From contig JAJVIG010000009.1 of NCBI GenBank assembly GCA_022072145.1, positions 1 to 64,000 on the forward strand: DNA of 64,000 nucleotides, written 5' to 3'. The notes beneath the pieces are model-generated. The model ran no database searches. It was not told the origin of the DNA and was given only the letters and a program-made list of their open reading frames with translations. The position numbers and the translations under genes were made by a program. Origin of the DNA: Pseudomonadales bacterium. GTDB taxonomy: Bacteria > Pseudomonadota > Gammaproteobacteria > Pseudomonadales > UBA5518. Shown in pieces: positions 47,122 through 61,275 of the stretch. Positions within the stretch are counted from its first letter, which is position 1. Every line of letters begins with the position of its first letter.

Positions 47122-48111
47122 ATGACCGACGATCAGCAGCCCCGCGGCTACGTGGCGCTCGCGGCGCGACGGATACCCTTCCCGCGCTCGATCAGTCCCG
47201 ATGCGCGGGCGCGTCTCGCGCGCTTCGTGGACGAGGACGGCGTGCCGCTGAACCGGTCGCGCTATCCCGCACCCGAGGACTTCGCGGGCTGGCTGGCCGA
47301 CAAGCAGCGCGGCAACCTGCACATGGAATCGTTGTTGCCCCAGGGGCGCTCACCGACCACGACGGTCGAGATCGCCGGTTGCGTGGTGCACGTGGCGACG
47401 CCGCCTGCGGCGGACCACCGCGTCTATCTGGACATTCACGGCGGAGCGTTGATCTACGGCGCAGGCGAATGCTGCCGGCGCGGAGCCAGCCTCGGGGCCG
47501 ACCAGTTCGGCGTGCGCTGCTACGCCGTCGACTACCGCACACCGCCCGAACACCCGTACCCGGCCGCGCTCGACGACTGCGTGGCCGTCTACCGCGCGCT
47601 GCTCGATCGCCATCGACCCGGGGACATCATCGTTGGTGGCTCGTCGGCCGGAGGCAACCTCGCGGCGGCGTTGGTGCTGCGTGCGCGCGACGAGGGGCTG
47701 CCGTTGCCCGCGGCGCTGATGCTGCGCACGCCGGAGCTGGACCTGACCGAATCGGGCGACAGCTTCGAGACGAACCGGTTCCTCGACGTGGTGCTGCCCG
47801 AACCGCTGATGCCGATCAACCTGCTCTATGCCGGCGGGCACGATCTGGCGCATCCATACCTGTCGCCGTTGTTCGGCGACTTCAGCCGCGGCTTCCCGCC
47901 CACCTTCCTGCAGGCGGGGACGCGCGACCTGTTGCTGTCCAACGCCGTGCGCATGCATCGGGCGCTGCGGCGCGCGGGTATCCCGGTCGAACTGCACGTG
48001 TTCGAGGGCATGCCGCACGGGGGGTTCTTCGGCGCACCCGATGACGCGGACATGTACGCGGAAGTGGGGCGTTTCGCCGCGGAGCACTGGGCAGCCAGGC
48101 GCGGGGCATGA
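47122..48111 (+). CDS. Alpha/beta hydrolase (hormone-sensitive-lipase-type)
   Basis: 329 residues. The HSL oxyanion motif HGGALIYG replaces the usual HGGGF, and the nucleophile elbow is GGSSAGGNLAAAL. The catalytic His lies in EGMPHGGFF, with an Asp in AGTRDLLLS. The middle of the protein carries the cap region. It is probably a carboxylesterase with a short or medium acyl preference; no signal peptide. It lies 39 bases after gcdH and may be co-transcribed. Substrate unknown. Confidence 0.85.
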   Translation: MTDDQQPRGYVALAARRIPFPRSISPDARARLARFVDEDGVPLNRSRYPAPEDFAGWLADKQRGNLHMESLLPQGRSPTTTVEIAGCVVHVATPPAADHRVYLDIHGGALIYGAGECCRRGASLGADQFGVRCYAVDYRTPPEHPYPAALDDCVAVYRALLDRHRPGDIIVGGSSAGGNLAAALVLRARDEGLPLPAALMLRTPELDLTESGDSFETNRFLDVVLPEPLMPINLLYAGGHDLAHPYLSPLFGDFSRGFPPTFLQAGTRDLLLSNAVRMHRALRRAGIPVELHVFEGMPHGGFFGAPDDADMYAEVGRFAAEHWAARRGA

Positions 48112-48162
48112 GCCGCGTCCCGGCGGTGCTACGACAATCGTCGTCCGGCCGATCATGTCCGT

Positions 48163-48225
48163 GGGTTCGGGCTGCGCCTGTAGGTTCGGGCTGCACCCGA
48201 ACTGTTGTCCGGGCACAGCCCGGAC

Positions 48226-48229
<4 letters not shown>
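48163..48229. repeat. REP/BIME-like pair 6 with adjacent fragment (gcvP 3' end)
   Basis: A partial unit at about 48163-48178 precedes GTAG (48180-48183), GTTCGGG-CTGCA-CCCGAAC (48184-48202) and GTCCGGGC-ACA-GCCCGGAC (48207-48225), then CTAC. CTA 48226-48228 is the gcvP stop codon. The first palindrome is a variant (7-bp stem, 5-base loop). Confidence 0.88.
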
Positions 48230-51117
<2,888 letters not shown>

Positions 51118-51221
51118 GGCATGGCTCGCGGACTGGGAGTGACGGGAAGGAGCCCGGAAAGCGCGCTATTTAACCACACGGCCCGTGGACTGCCGATTGC
51201 CTGCTGCGGTAAAAAGCGTGC

Positions 51222-51740
51222 TCAGTCCGGTCGCGGGGTCTCGTAATCGATCGCGATCACGCAGACCACGCGTTCGCCGCCCGGGGTGTTTACGCGGACC
51301 TCGTCGTCGAGCCGCTTGCCGAGCAGCGCACGGGCCAGCGGAGAGTCCATGCTGATCAGTCCCTGCGTGGCGTCGAATTCGTCCGCACCCACGATCCGGT
51401 AACGGCTGGTCTCGCCGTCCTCGTCCTCGAGCGTGACCCAGGCGCCGAAATACACGCGCCCGCGGTCCGTCGGCGGAGCGCGCACCACCCGCACCTGCTC
51501 CAGGCGCCGGCTGAGGTAGCGCACGCGACGGTCGATCTCGCGCAGCCGGCGCTTGCCGTAGATGTAGTCGCCGTTCTCCGAGCGGTCGCCGTTCTTGGCG
51601 GCCTCATGGACGGCGGCGGTCACCTGCGGGCGCTCGATCTTCCACAGCTGCGTGAGTTCCTCGCGCAGGCGGCGCTCGCCCGCGGCGGTGATGTAGCGCG
51701 GCCGTGCCGGGGCAGCGGGAGTGGGGGCGGGGTGTTTCAT
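51222..51740 (-). CDS. greB: Transcription elongation factor GreB
   Basis: 172 residues from the ATG complementary to 51738-51740. The coiled-coil N-terminal half (EELTQLWKIERPQVTAAVHEAAKNGDRSENGDYIYGKRRLREID) carries the two acidic residues (Asp-x-x-Glu-type tip, GDRSENGDY) that stimulate transcript cleavage. The C-terminal FKBP-like half shows MDSPLARALLGKRLDDEV, typical of GreA/GreB. The KRRLREIDRR region and overall length favour GreB over GreA. It rescues backtracked RNA polymerase. It is followed, on the same strand, by gcvP. Confidence 0.93.
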   Translation of the reverse strand: MKHPAPTPAAPARPRYITAAGERRLREELTQLWKIERPQVTAAVHEAAKNGDRSENGDYIYGKRRLREIDRRVRYLSRRLEQVRVVRAPPTDRGRVYFGAWVTLEDEDGETSRYRIVGADEFDATQGLISMDSPLARALLGKRLDDEVRVNTPGGERVVCVIAIDYETPRPD

Positions 51741-51795
51741 GCAGGGCGCTCTCCTCGGCGGGCGCCGCCACCGCGGCGCCATCTGGTAGACTGCG

Positions 51796-51801
51796 TATTA
51801 T
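51796..51801 (+). promoter_or_regulatory. Putative -10 box for the M23 peptidase gene
   Basis: TATTAT, 17 bases before the chosen start at 51818, in the short divergent gap from greB. No -35 match seen. A start here gives a leader of only about ten bases. Confidence 0.3.
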
Positions 51802-51817
51802 CTGTGTTCGACCGCCG

Positions 51818-52678
51818 ATGGCCAGAACGACGCTTCCGATGCGCTTTCCTTCCTTCCTGTCGCTGCCGTGCCTGCTGCTGTGCGGATGCGCGGCCTTCGC
51901 GCAGGCACTGGAACTGCACGGGCCGCTGGTGCAGGGCGGGGTGGTGATCGGGCGCGCGCCGCCTGGCGCCGACCTCAGGCTCGACGGCCGGCGGGTACGC
52001 GTGGCCGCCGACGGCAGCTTCGTGATCGGCTTCGACCGCGATGCACCCCCCGTGCAACGCCTCGCGGTCGACGGCGAGGTGCGGGAACTGGCGATCGCGC
52101 GACGCGAGTACGCGATCCAGCGCGTGACCGGCATTGCGCAGAAGATCATGAGTCCTTCGGCGGCGGACCTCGAGCGCATCCGCCGCGAGCAGGCGCTGGT
52201 CGGCACCGCGCGCGCGCGCGACGACGAGCGCACCGACTTCGTGCACGGCTTCGAGTGGCCTATCACGGGGCCGATCAGCGGGGTCTACGGCAGCCAGCGC
52301 TTCTACAACGGCGAGCCGTCACGGCCGCACTACGGCGTCGATGTGGCGGCGCCGGCCGGTGCGCTGGTGCGCGCGCCGGCCCCCGGCGTGGTCACGCTGG
52401 CCGAGCCGGACCTGTTCTATTCCGGAGGCACGGTGATCATCGATCACGGGCACCGTCTGTCATCGAGCTTCCTGCACCTCAGCGCCGTGCTGGTCGAGCT
52501 CGGGCAGCGCGTCGAGCGTGGCGATCCGGTCGCGCGCGTCGGCGCGACCGGTCGCACCACCGGGCCGCACCTGGACTGGCGCATGAACTGGCGCGACGCC
52601 AAGGTCGACCCGCAACTGCTGGCGGGTCCGATGCCGGTGGCGCCCGCCGCCCCGAATTCACAAGGAGACATGAACTGA
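51818..52678 (+). CDS. M23 family metallopeptidase
   Basis: 286 residues from ATG 51818; an internal ATG at 51839 (MRFPSFL) is an equally good alternative and directly starts the signal peptide ([15 protein letters not shown]). The catalytic domain begins near 175. [13 protein letters not shown] supplies the His and Asp zinc ligands, and [10 protein letters not shown] takes the place of the HxH motif, with Asp as its last position; this variant occurs in a gammaproteobacterial subgroup of M23. Probable periplasmic murein endopeptidase or amidase activator. Its stop overlaps the Trm112 start (TGATG), so they are translationally coupled. Confidence 0.82.
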   Translation: MARTTLPMRFPSFLSLPCLLLCGCAAFAQALELHGPLVQGGVVIGRAPPGADLRLDGRRVRVAADGSFVIGFDRDAPPVQRLAVDGEVRELAIARREYAIQRVTGIAQKIMSPSAADLERIRREQALVGTARARDDERTDFVHGFEWPITGPISGVYGSQRFYNGEPSRPHYGVDVAAPAGALVRAPAPGVVTLAEPDLFYSGGTVIIDHGHRLSSSFLHLSAVLVELGQRVERGDPVARVGATGRTTGPHLDWRMNWRDAKVDPQLLAGPMPVAPAAPNSQGDMN

Positions 52679-52866
52679 TGCTCGACCCCAAACTGCTGGA
52701 GATTCTCGTCTGTCCGGTCAGCAAGGCGCCGCTCGAATACGATCGCGAGAAGCAGGAACTTGTCTGCCGCGCGAGCGGACTCGCGTATCCGGTGCGCGAC
52801 GGCATCCCCGTGATGCTCGAGAGCGAGGCGCGCCAGCTGACGCTCGAGGAGCGCGAGCGCGGCTGA
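52678..52866 (+). CDS. Trm112 family protein (YcaR-like)
   Basis: 62 residues. [46 protein letters not shown] matches the small Trm112/YcaR family, where the Cys residues can bind zinc; here CPVS retains the first Cys, and a second Cys lies in LVCRAS. Eukaryotic Trm112 activates methyltransferases; the bacterial role is unsettled. Coupled to the M23 gene by overlapping stop and start codons. Confidence 0.85.
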   Translation: MLDPKLLEILVCPVSKAPLEYDREKQELVCRASGLAYPVRDGIPVMLESEARQLTLEERERG

Positions 52867-52908
52867 GCCGCGGCAATCTTCACGCGGGACGCTTAGCGGC
52901 CGCCTCCG

Positions 52909-52914
52909 TATAAT
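52909..52914 (+). promoter_or_regulatory. Promoter -10 box of alaS
   Basis: TATAAT followed by CCCCCG, 64 bases before the alaS start. The -35 is weak. The C-rich discriminator resembles that of the csrA promoter (55652). Confidence 0.6.
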
Positions 52915-52925
52915 CCCCCGCTCCC

Positions 52926-52955
52926 GACGCCGTCCGCCAGCAGGGCGACGGCGTC
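52926..52955 (+). promoter_or_regulatory. Leader hairpin upstream of alaS
   Basis: A perfect 9-bp inverted repeat, GACGCCGTC and GACGGCGTC, with a 12-base loop in the predicted alaS leader, ending 22 bases before the ATG. It is not followed by a T-run, so it is not a classical terminator. A regulatory role is possible but untested. Confidence 0.5.
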
Positions 52956-52977
52956 CCGTCTCAGTGGAAACAGATCG

Positions 52978-55593
<2,616 letters not shown>

Positions 55594-55628
55594 CCCGGCG
55601 CGAAGTCCGCGGGTCGTGCGCCCAATGC

Positions 55629-55657
55629 TTGGGAATCCGGGAAGGATTCTCTATAAT
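55629..55657 (+). promoter_or_regulatory. Sigma-70 promoter of csrA
   Basis: TTGGGA (55629-55634) and a perfect TATAAT (55652-55657) with a 17-base spacer, followed by CCCCCG. This is the best promoter in the window. It would give a leader of about 85 bases before csrA. Confidence 0.75.
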
Positions 55658-55747
55658 CCCCCGCGCCCCAAATGGGACAGCGGTACTTCAGGGAGGTCGG
55701 CGACAGATCGGCCGGGGAGAATCCGCGGCACAGAGGAGAATGGTTAG

Positions 55748-55942
55748 ATGCTCATCCTGACGCGCCGGGTCGGCGAGACACTGATGATCGGCGACAACGT
55801 GACGATCACGGTGTTGGGCGTCAAGGGTAACCAGGTGCGACTCGGTGTCAACGCACCGAAGGATGTAACCGTGCACCGCGAGGAGATCTACCAGCGCATC
55901 CAGCGTGAACACGGGAGCGACGACGACCCCGGCGCGCACTGA
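55748..55942 (+). CDS. csrA: Carbon storage regulator CsrA
   Basis: 64 residues, the full family length. [51 protein letters not shown] is near-canonical, with the RNA-contacting Arg residues at R6 (or R7) and R44 and the VHREEIY motif. It binds GGA motifs in mRNA leaders to control translation of metabolic and motility genes, and typically its own. GAGGAG lies nine bases before the ATG and is itself a possible CsrA site. Followed by tRNA-Ser, a common arrangement in gammaproteobacteria. Confidence 0.97.
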   Translation: MLILTRRVGETLMIGDNVTITVLGVKGNQVRLGVNAPKDVTVHREEIYQRIQREHGSDDDPGAH

Positions 55943-55981
55943 ACGAAACCCGCGGCAATCGCCGCGACACCGCAGTTTTCC

Positions 55982-56072
55982 GGAGAGATGGCCGAGTGGC
56001 TGAAGGCGCGCCCCTGCTAAGGGCGTATAGGCTAATCCCCTATCGAGGGTTCGAATCCCTCTCTCTCCGCCA
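55982..56072 (+). tRNA. tRNA-Ser (anticodon GCT)
   Basis: 91 bases including CCA. Acceptor GGAGAGA pairs with TCTCTCC (56062-56068), then discriminator G and encoded CCA. The anticodon loop reads CTGCTAA, giving GCT for AGC/AGU codons. A long variable arm (ATAGGCTAATCCCCTATC) is typical of class II serine tRNAs; the T-loop is TTCGAAT between GAGGG and CCCTC. Confidence 0.97.
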
Positions 56073-56162
56073 ATTCCAGCATACCCCGCCAGCCGCCACG
56101 CTCGAGTGGCCGGGAGATTGCGCCTGTGCGCGACGGGGTGATTCATGGCACGGGAGAACGGC

Positions 56163-56930
56163 ATGAGCGACACAGTGGGCAACCAGGTGCGTTTCGATTT
56201 CGGCGCAGCGCAGGTGCTGGTGACCGGTGGCACCAGCGGCATCGGGGCGGCGATCGCCGCAGCGTACCGCGATGCCGGCGCCCACGTCACGATCACCGGC
56301 ACGCGCGCCGCGGCGGGGGACTACGACGCCGATCTGCACGGCTACCGCTACCTGCAACTCGACATCGAGGATGCGGAACAGGTCGCGCGCGTGGCGGCCG
56401 GGCAGCAGCGGCTCGACATCCTGATCAACAACGCAGGGCTCGCGCTGCCGAGCCTGGGACTCGACGAGTACGATCCCGAGGTGTTCGCGCGCGCCGTGAA
56501 CATGCACCTGGTCAGTGCCTACCGCATGGCGCGCGGCTGCCGCGACGCGCTGGCGCGCAGCCCGCTCGCGGGCGGGGCCTCGGTGATCGGCATCGCGTCG
56601 ATGAGTTCGTATTTCGGGATCGGCATCGTGCCCGGCTATGGCGCCGCCAAGACGGGGCTGCTCGGGCTCACGCGCGCGCTCGCGGTCGAGTGGGGCAAGT
56701 ACAACATCCGCGTCAACACGGTCGCCGCCGGGCTGACCGAGAGCCGCATGACCGCGAGTACCTTCGAGAATCCCGCGTGGTCGGCACCCACGCTGGCGCG
56801 CACTCCCGCGGGCCGCCTCGGCGTGCCGCAGGACATCGCCGGGGCGGTGCTGTTCCTGAGCAGTTCCGCCGCCAGCTGGATCACCGGTCAGACGCTGGCC
56901 GTCGACGGGGGCTACACGGTCAGCGGCTGA
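56163..56930 (+). CDS. SDR family oxidoreductase
   Basis: 255 residues from ATG 56163, with GGGAGA six bases upstream; the alternative ATG at 56145 has no such site. TGGTSGIG near 22, NNAG, then IASMSSYFGIGIVPGYGAAKTGLLGLTRAL with a complete Ser-Tyr-Lys triad (Tyr in GYGAAK), and a C-terminal ITGQTLAVDGGYTV. A standard NAD(P)-dependent classical SDR; substrate unknown. It lies after tRNA-Ser and is convergent with the M20 peptidase gene. Confidence 0.9.
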   Translation: MSDTVGNQVRFDFGAAQVLVTGGTSGIGAAIAAAYRDAGAHVTITGTRAAAGDYDADLHGYRYLQLDIEDAEQVARVAAGQQRLDILINNAGLALPSLGLDEYDPEVFARAVNMHLVSAYRMARGCRDALARSPLAGGASVIGIASMSSYFGIGIVPGYGAAKTGLLGLTRALAVEWGKYNIRVNTVAAGLTESRMTASTFENPAWSAPTLARTPAGRLGVPQDIAGAVLFLSSSAASWITGQTLAVDGGYTVSG

Positions 56931-56952
56931 TCCGGCCAGCGCAGGTGTCACG

Positions 56953-56990
56953 GTTCGGGCCGAACATGTCCGGGCACCGCGCGGGCCTAC
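56953..56990. repeat. REP/BIME-like pair 7, degenerate (M20 peptidase 3' end)
   Basis: A shortened palindrome GTTCGG-G-CCGAAC (56953-56965) and a decayed second unit beginning GTCCGGGCAC, ending in CTAC. CTA 56987-56989 is the stop codon of the M20 peptidase. Both stems have lost pairing relative to the complete copies, so it looks like an old copy. Confidence 0.75.
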
Positions 56991-58396
56991 GAGCGGGCGG
57001 CGTGGTGATCGTGCAGCACCTGCGCCACGCAGGCCGTGAGCCGGCGCGCGAACGGCACGTGCAGGAACTCGTTGGGTCCGTGCGCGTTCGATTGCGGTCC
57101 CAGCACCCCGGTGATCATGAACTGCGCCAACGGGAACGAGACGCCGAGCATGCCCATGAACGGGATGCTGCCGCCTTCGCCCATGCACATGAACGGGCGC
57201 CCGAAATGCCGTTCTGAGGCGTCTGCCAGCGAGTGCGCGAGCCACGGCGCCAGCGCCGGCGCATTCCAGCCGCTGGCCGCCTTGCCCTCGAACGCGATCC
57301 GCGCACCGCAGGGCGGATCGTGTTCGAGCGTGCGCCGCACCGCGGCGAACGCGGCCTCGGCATCGGCGGTCGGCGGCAGGCGGATGCTGAGCGCGAGCGC
57401 CGTGTGGGTCCGCAGCACATTGCCGGCGGATTCCAGCGGCGGCAGGCCGTCGGCGCCGGTCACCGACAGCGTGGGACGCCAGGTACGGTTCAGCACGCGC
57501 TCGAGGTTGTCCTCGCCCATCGGGCGCACACCGTCGAGCAGAGGCAGATCGCGCCACACCGCGTCGCCGAGCGCGGCGGCGACTGCGCTTGCCTGCTGCA
57601 GGCGGTCCGCCGGCACCTCCACGTACAGTTCCGGCAACAGCAGGCGTCCGGTCGCGGCGTCCTCGAGCCGTGCGAGCAGCTGGCGCAGCACCCGGAAACT
57701 CGACGGCGCGACGCCCGAGGCGCCGCCGCTGTGCACGCCCTCGCCGAGCACGCCGGCGCGCAGCCGGGCACCGATCATGCCGCGCAGCGAAACGGTGAGC
57801 CACAACTGCCCGTAGTTGCCGGCGCCCGAGTCCAGGCACACGATCAGCGACGGTGTGCCGATACGTTCGCGCAGGTGCTCGATGTACGCCGGCAGGTCGG
57901 GACTGCCCGATTCCTCGCCTGCTTCGATCAGCACCAGGCAGCGTGCGTGTGGCAGACCGGCGTGCTGCAGCGCGAGTATCGCCGCCAGCGAGGCGTAGGC
58001 GGCGTAACCGTCGTCGGCGCCGCCGCGGCCATAGAGCCGCTCGCCGCGCAGCACTGGCGTCCACGGGTCGAGCCCCGGCGACCAGCCGCTCATCGCGGGT
58101 TGCTTGTCCAGATGGCCGTACAGCAGCACCGTGTCCTCGCCATCGCCGGGAATCTCCAGCAACAGCAGCGGCGTGCGCCCCGGCAGCCGCACGACATCGA
58201 GTTGCATTCCGCGCGGCGCATGCGCATGGCACCAGTAGGCGATCAGGCCGAGTGCGCGCTCGATGTGCCCATGGCGTTCCCAGTCGGGATCGAACAGCGG
58301 CGACAGGGCCGGAATCCGGATGTACTCGCACAGCGAGGGCACGATCGATTCCATCCACAGTGAGTCGATGAACTGGCGGGATATCGGGACAGCCAC
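56987..58396 (-). CDS. M20 family metallopeptidase
   Basis: 469 residues from GTG (complement 58394-58396), eight bases after AAGGAG; a longer frame to 58540 starts with a Pro/Arg-rich non-conserved tail. The dinuclear metal motif is LYGHLDKQP, with Asp in YGRGGADDGY, Glu pair in EAGEESGSPDL and a further Asp in CLDSG; the dimerisation domain lies in the middle. It belongs to the M20 dipeptidase/peptidase T-like branch, hydrolysing peptides or N-acyl amino acids in the cytosol. The stop codon is the degenerate REP-like CTAC. Confidence 0.87.
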   Translation of the reverse strand: MAVPISRQFIDSLWMESIVPSLCEYIRIPALSPLFDPDWERHGHIERALGLIAYWCHAHAPRGMQLDVVRLPGRTPLLLLEIPGDGEDTVLLYGHLDKQPAMSGWSPGLDPWTPVLRGERLYGRGGADDGYAAYASLAAILALQHAGLPHARCLVLIEAGEESGSPDLPAYIEHLRERIGTPSLIVCLDSGAGNYGQLWLTVSLRGMIGARLRAGVLGEGVHSGGASGVAPSSFRVLRQLLARLEDAATGRLLLPELYVEVPADRLQQASAVAAALGDAVWRDLPLLDGVRPMGEDNLERVLNRTWRPTLSVTGADGLPPLESAGNVLRTHTALALSIRLPPTADAEAAFAAVRRTLEHDPPCGARIAFEGKAASGWNAPALAPWLAHSLADASERHFGRPFMCMGEGGSIPFMGMLGVSFPLAQFMITGVLGPQSNAHGPNEFLHVPFARRLTACVAQVLHDHHAARS

Positions 58397-58496
58397 TGGC
58401 GGAACTCCTTGGCGCGGGGGCTGGGGGCATCGTCGCCGAAGGCTGCCACCGCTGCCAAGTCCGCCGCTGCGCGCGGGATCGGGGAAGTCAGTCGGG

Positions 58497-59987
58497 TCAG
58501 GGTATGGTCTTGGTGAGGGGGCCGGCGGGTCGGCTGGCACGGCCGTTCTCGTCCAGCGCCGAGACGCGGAACGACCAGACGCCGGGAGTCAGGCGTTCGA
58601 ACAGCTGCCAGCGCGTCGCGGGATCGCCGATCGCGACGGTGCGCGTCTCGGCGCCGCCCGTACGGTTCGCCTGCACACGGTAGCCGGCGAGTTCGTGACG
58701 ACACAGTGCTTCGCCGTTCTCGCGCGTGGCGGGGCGCGACCAGCCGAGGAACGCCCATGCGCTGCCGCTGGTCGCCGGAGGCTCGATTGCTCCGAACTCG
58801 TGGTAGGCGGGCGGTGCGCAGGCGAAGCGGAGCTGGCCTGCACCGGGGAGCGGCAGGGTAAGCGTGGCACCGGCGCTGCGCCCCGCCACGGTGGCGAATC
58901 CCCAGCGGCCGGAGCCGTCGATGGTCAACGCCTCGGCGAATCCGTCACCGTCGAAGTCCGCGGCGCCGGCCACGCGACGCTGCGGGTCGGAGCCGAGCGC
59001 CACCGTGCCTGAGCCGTCGAGCCGCGCGCGCCCCATCAGCAGGGTTGTATATACGGCCCCGGTGTCGCGCCGGGAGAGCAGCACGTCGGTGAAACCGTCG
59101 CCGTTGAAGTCGGCCGTCGCCTGCAGCGCCCAGGCGCGGGCCGTCGGGATATCGGTCGACCCGGAAACCGTCTTGACCGCCGCGCCGTCCATGAAGCCTG
59201 TCCACCAGGCGCCGGTGTCACGCTGGCGCAGCAGCAGGTCTGCGCGCCCGTCGCGGTCGAAATCGTCCACTGTCTGCAGTTCCCAGCGCGGGTCCGGGGG
59301 CAGTGCCCCGACTACTGCGGCCGAGACGACCTGCGCGCCTTTCATGCGGTAGAGGACCCAGGTCAGCGTGTTCGCGTTGCGCAGCAGGATGTCTGCCTGT
59401 CCGTCGCCGTCGAAGTCCGCCGCTGCGACCAGGCGCATCGCGGCGCGCTGCGGGATCCCGGTGGCACCGCTCGATGCGCTGCTCGCCGTGGTGCCGTCCA
59501 CCGGGTACACGGACCAGGTGAAATCCGCGCCGGTGCGCACGAGCAGATCGTCGGTGCCGTTGCCGTCGAAGTCCGCGATGGCCTCCAGGGTGTCGGTCAG
59601 CCCGGCCGGCACTTCGGTGAGCAAGCGCTGCGAGCGGATCGTCGTCCCGTCCATCAGGCGCACGCGCAGCGAGCCGGTGCGCAGGCTGCGGGTCAGGATG
59701 TCGCTGCGGCCGTCGCCGTCGAAGTCGCCGCTGCGCACGTCGAAGGCCAGATCCGGATCGTCACCGGTGGCGAGCAGCAGGCTGCGGCGGGCAAACGGGC
59801 CCGAGCGATCGTTCAGGACGATCTCGAGCCGGTGATCGCCCTGCGAGCGGTCGCGGAACAGCAGGTCGGAGACGCCGTTGCCGTCGAGATCGAAGGCGTG
59901 CGCCGCCCCGCTCCCCAGAACGAGGGCGCAGGCGAACAGACCGGCCGGGAGGGCAAATCCGATGTGGAAGATACAGCGTGACCACAT
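58497..59987 (-). CDS. Secreted FG-GAP/VCBS-repeat beta-propeller protein
   Basis: 496 residues. Signal peptide of about 31 residues ends GAAHA. Seven FG-GAP repeats follow, each with an acidic Ca2+-binding core, e.g. DLDGNGVSDLLFRD, DFDGDGRSDIL, DFDGNGTDDLL, DFDGDGQADILL, DFDRDGRADLL, DFNGDGFTDVL and DFDGDGFAEAL, spaced about 45-55 residues apart; that is enough for one seven-bladed propeller. The C-terminal 100 residues (AYHEFGAIEPPATSGSAWAFLGW) look fibronectin-type. Extracellular adhesion or binding is likely; no enzymatic motif seen. It is 88 bases from the NnrS gene, same strand. Confidence 0.8.
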   Translation of the reverse strand: MWSRCIFHIGFALPAGLFACALVLGSGAAHAFDLDGNGVSDLLFRDRSQGDHRLEIVLNDRSGPFARRSLLLATGDDPDLAFDVRSGDFDGDGRSDILTRSLRTGSLRVRLMDGTTIRSQRLLTEVPAGLTDTLEAIADFDGNGTDDLLVRTGADFTWSVYPVDGTTASSASSGATGIPQRAAMRLVAAADFDGDGQADILLRNANTLTWVLYRMKGAQVVSAAVVGALPPDPRWELQTVDDFDRDGRADLLLRQRDTGAWWTGFMDGAAVKTVSGSTDIPTARAWALQATADFNGDGFTDVLLSRRDTGAVYTTLLMGRARLDGSGTVALGSDPQRRVAGAADFDGDGFAEALTIDGSGRWGFATVAGRSAGATLTLPLPGAGQLRFACAPPAYHEFGAIEPPATSGSAWAFLGWSRPATRENGEALCRHELAGYRVQANRTGGAETRTVAIGDPATRWQLFERLTPGVWSFRVSALDENGRASRPAGPLTKTIP

Positions 59988-60075
59988 GGCGCGCGCATGG
60001 TAACGGCTGCGCTCGGACCAGGCAAAGGATTATTTCCCGGATCACCGGTTGCGTGAGCCGGTGCCCGGCAGGGGA

Positions 60076-61236
60076 TCAGCCCGGCCCCCCGTCGATGCGT
60101 GGCCGCAGCAGGATCGGCGCCCACACCGCGGCGAAGGCCGCGAAGGCGGCGATCCACGCGATCTGCGCGCCGAGGATCCACAGCGGGTACGCGGCCGGGT
60201 ACAGCATCGGTCCCGCCACGCGCAGCGCCACCGCGCCCAGCAGCATACCGAACATGAATCCCGTGATTCGCGGCGGCGCCTGCACGCTGCGCCCGGTGTG
60301 CCCCAGCGACACGCGCGCCATCATCGACAGCGTGATCAACCCGATGCCGCCGAGCGCGAAGGTGTGCAGCGCGAGCGATGGGCCGAGCGCGCCCAGCGCG
60401 CCCAGCGCATGCAGCAGGAAGCCCGTCGTGATCAGCGCGAACGACAGGTGCATACTCCACAGCAGCGGTCGGCTCCAGATTCCCGGCGTGTACCAGAGCG
60501 CGAGCCGCGTGGCGTTGACCAGGAACATCAGCGCACTGGCGAGCGCCGCCACGGCGTGCCAGCGCAGGAACACCTCGCAGACCCAGAACAGCAGCAGCAG
60601 CACCAGGCTCGACATGTCGAGCCACAGCGCGTTGCGCAGCTTGACGCGTGGCTGCACCCCGCTTTCGGTGAAGAACGGGATCAACCGGCGCATCATGGTC
60701 AGGATCAGCGCGAGCACGATGTAGAACGCGCCGTAGAGGCTCCAGTAAACGCCGTGTTCCAGCAGACCGAAGGCGCCCGCGTAGAACAGCGCGTTGCCGA
60801 TGCCGAGCAGCACCAGCTTCGACAGGATCGCCATCTGGCGCCACTGACGCGCGCGCACCAGAGGTATACCGCAGGCCAGGGTGAGCGTCAGGGCGAACAG
60901 CAGGTCGGCGACCGCCGCGACCGTGATGAAACTGCCGGCGGCGGCGAAGGTGAGCCGTGCGATCGCCCACAGCGCGAACGCGAGCGCGAGCGGCGCGCGC
61001 TGCAGCGTCTGCATGCCGGTCCAGTTACGGATCGCGGTCAACAGGAAACCGGCGACCACGGCCAGCGAGTAGCCGTAGATCATCTCGTGCGCATGCCACT
61101 GGGTCACGGTGATGCCGGCGAGTCGCGGCTGGTGCCAGCCTCCCCACACCGCCGTCCACAACCCCATCGACAGTATCGCGAACAGCGCCGCGCCGAGGAA
61201 GAAGGCGCGAAAACCCATGTTGAACAACGCGATCAT
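60076..61236 (-). CDS. NnrS family heme/copper membrane protein (copy 2)
   Basis: 386 residues, the same length as copy 1 (7673-8833) but divergent in sequence. Multiple membrane helices; WHAHEMIYGYSLAVVAGFLLTAIRNWTG is the shared family motif. His residues recur at helix ends (for example SLGHTGRS near 290). Unlike copy 1 it lies 39 bases downstream of a TonB-dependent receptor gene, suggesting a link to metal or heme uptake rather than denitrification. Inner membrane. Function inferred from the family only. Confidence 0.87.
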   Translation of the reverse strand: MIALFNMGFRAFFLGAALFAILSMGLWTAVWGGWHQPRLAGITVTQWHAHEMIYGYSLAVVAGFLLTAIRNWTGMQTLQRAPLALAFALWAIARLTFAAAGSFITVAAVADLLFALTLTLACGIPLVRARQWRQMAILSKLVLLGIGNALFYAGAFGLLEHGVYWSLYGAFYIVLALILTMMRRLIPFFTESGVQPRVKLRNALWLDMSSLVLLLLFWVCEVFLRWHAVAALASALMFLVNATRLALWYTPGIWSRPLLWSMHLSFALITTGFLLHALGALGALGPSLALHTFALGGIGLITLSMMARVSLGHTGRSVQAPPRITGFMFGMLLGAVALRVAGPMLYPAAYPLWILGAQIAWIAAFAAFAAVWAPILLRPRIDGGPG

Positions 61237-61275
61237 CCGGGTCCTCCGTCCGCCGCGGATCCGGTGGCCGGCGCC

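Noticed and set aside
51118..51221. Glycine riboswitch before gcvP
   Set aside because: The gap is only 104 bases, and no paired aptamer motif was seen.
52678..52866. Frameshift or fusion of the M23 peptidase with Trm112
   Set aside because: The stop and start overlap as TGATG and each protein is complete. This is ordinary translational coupling.
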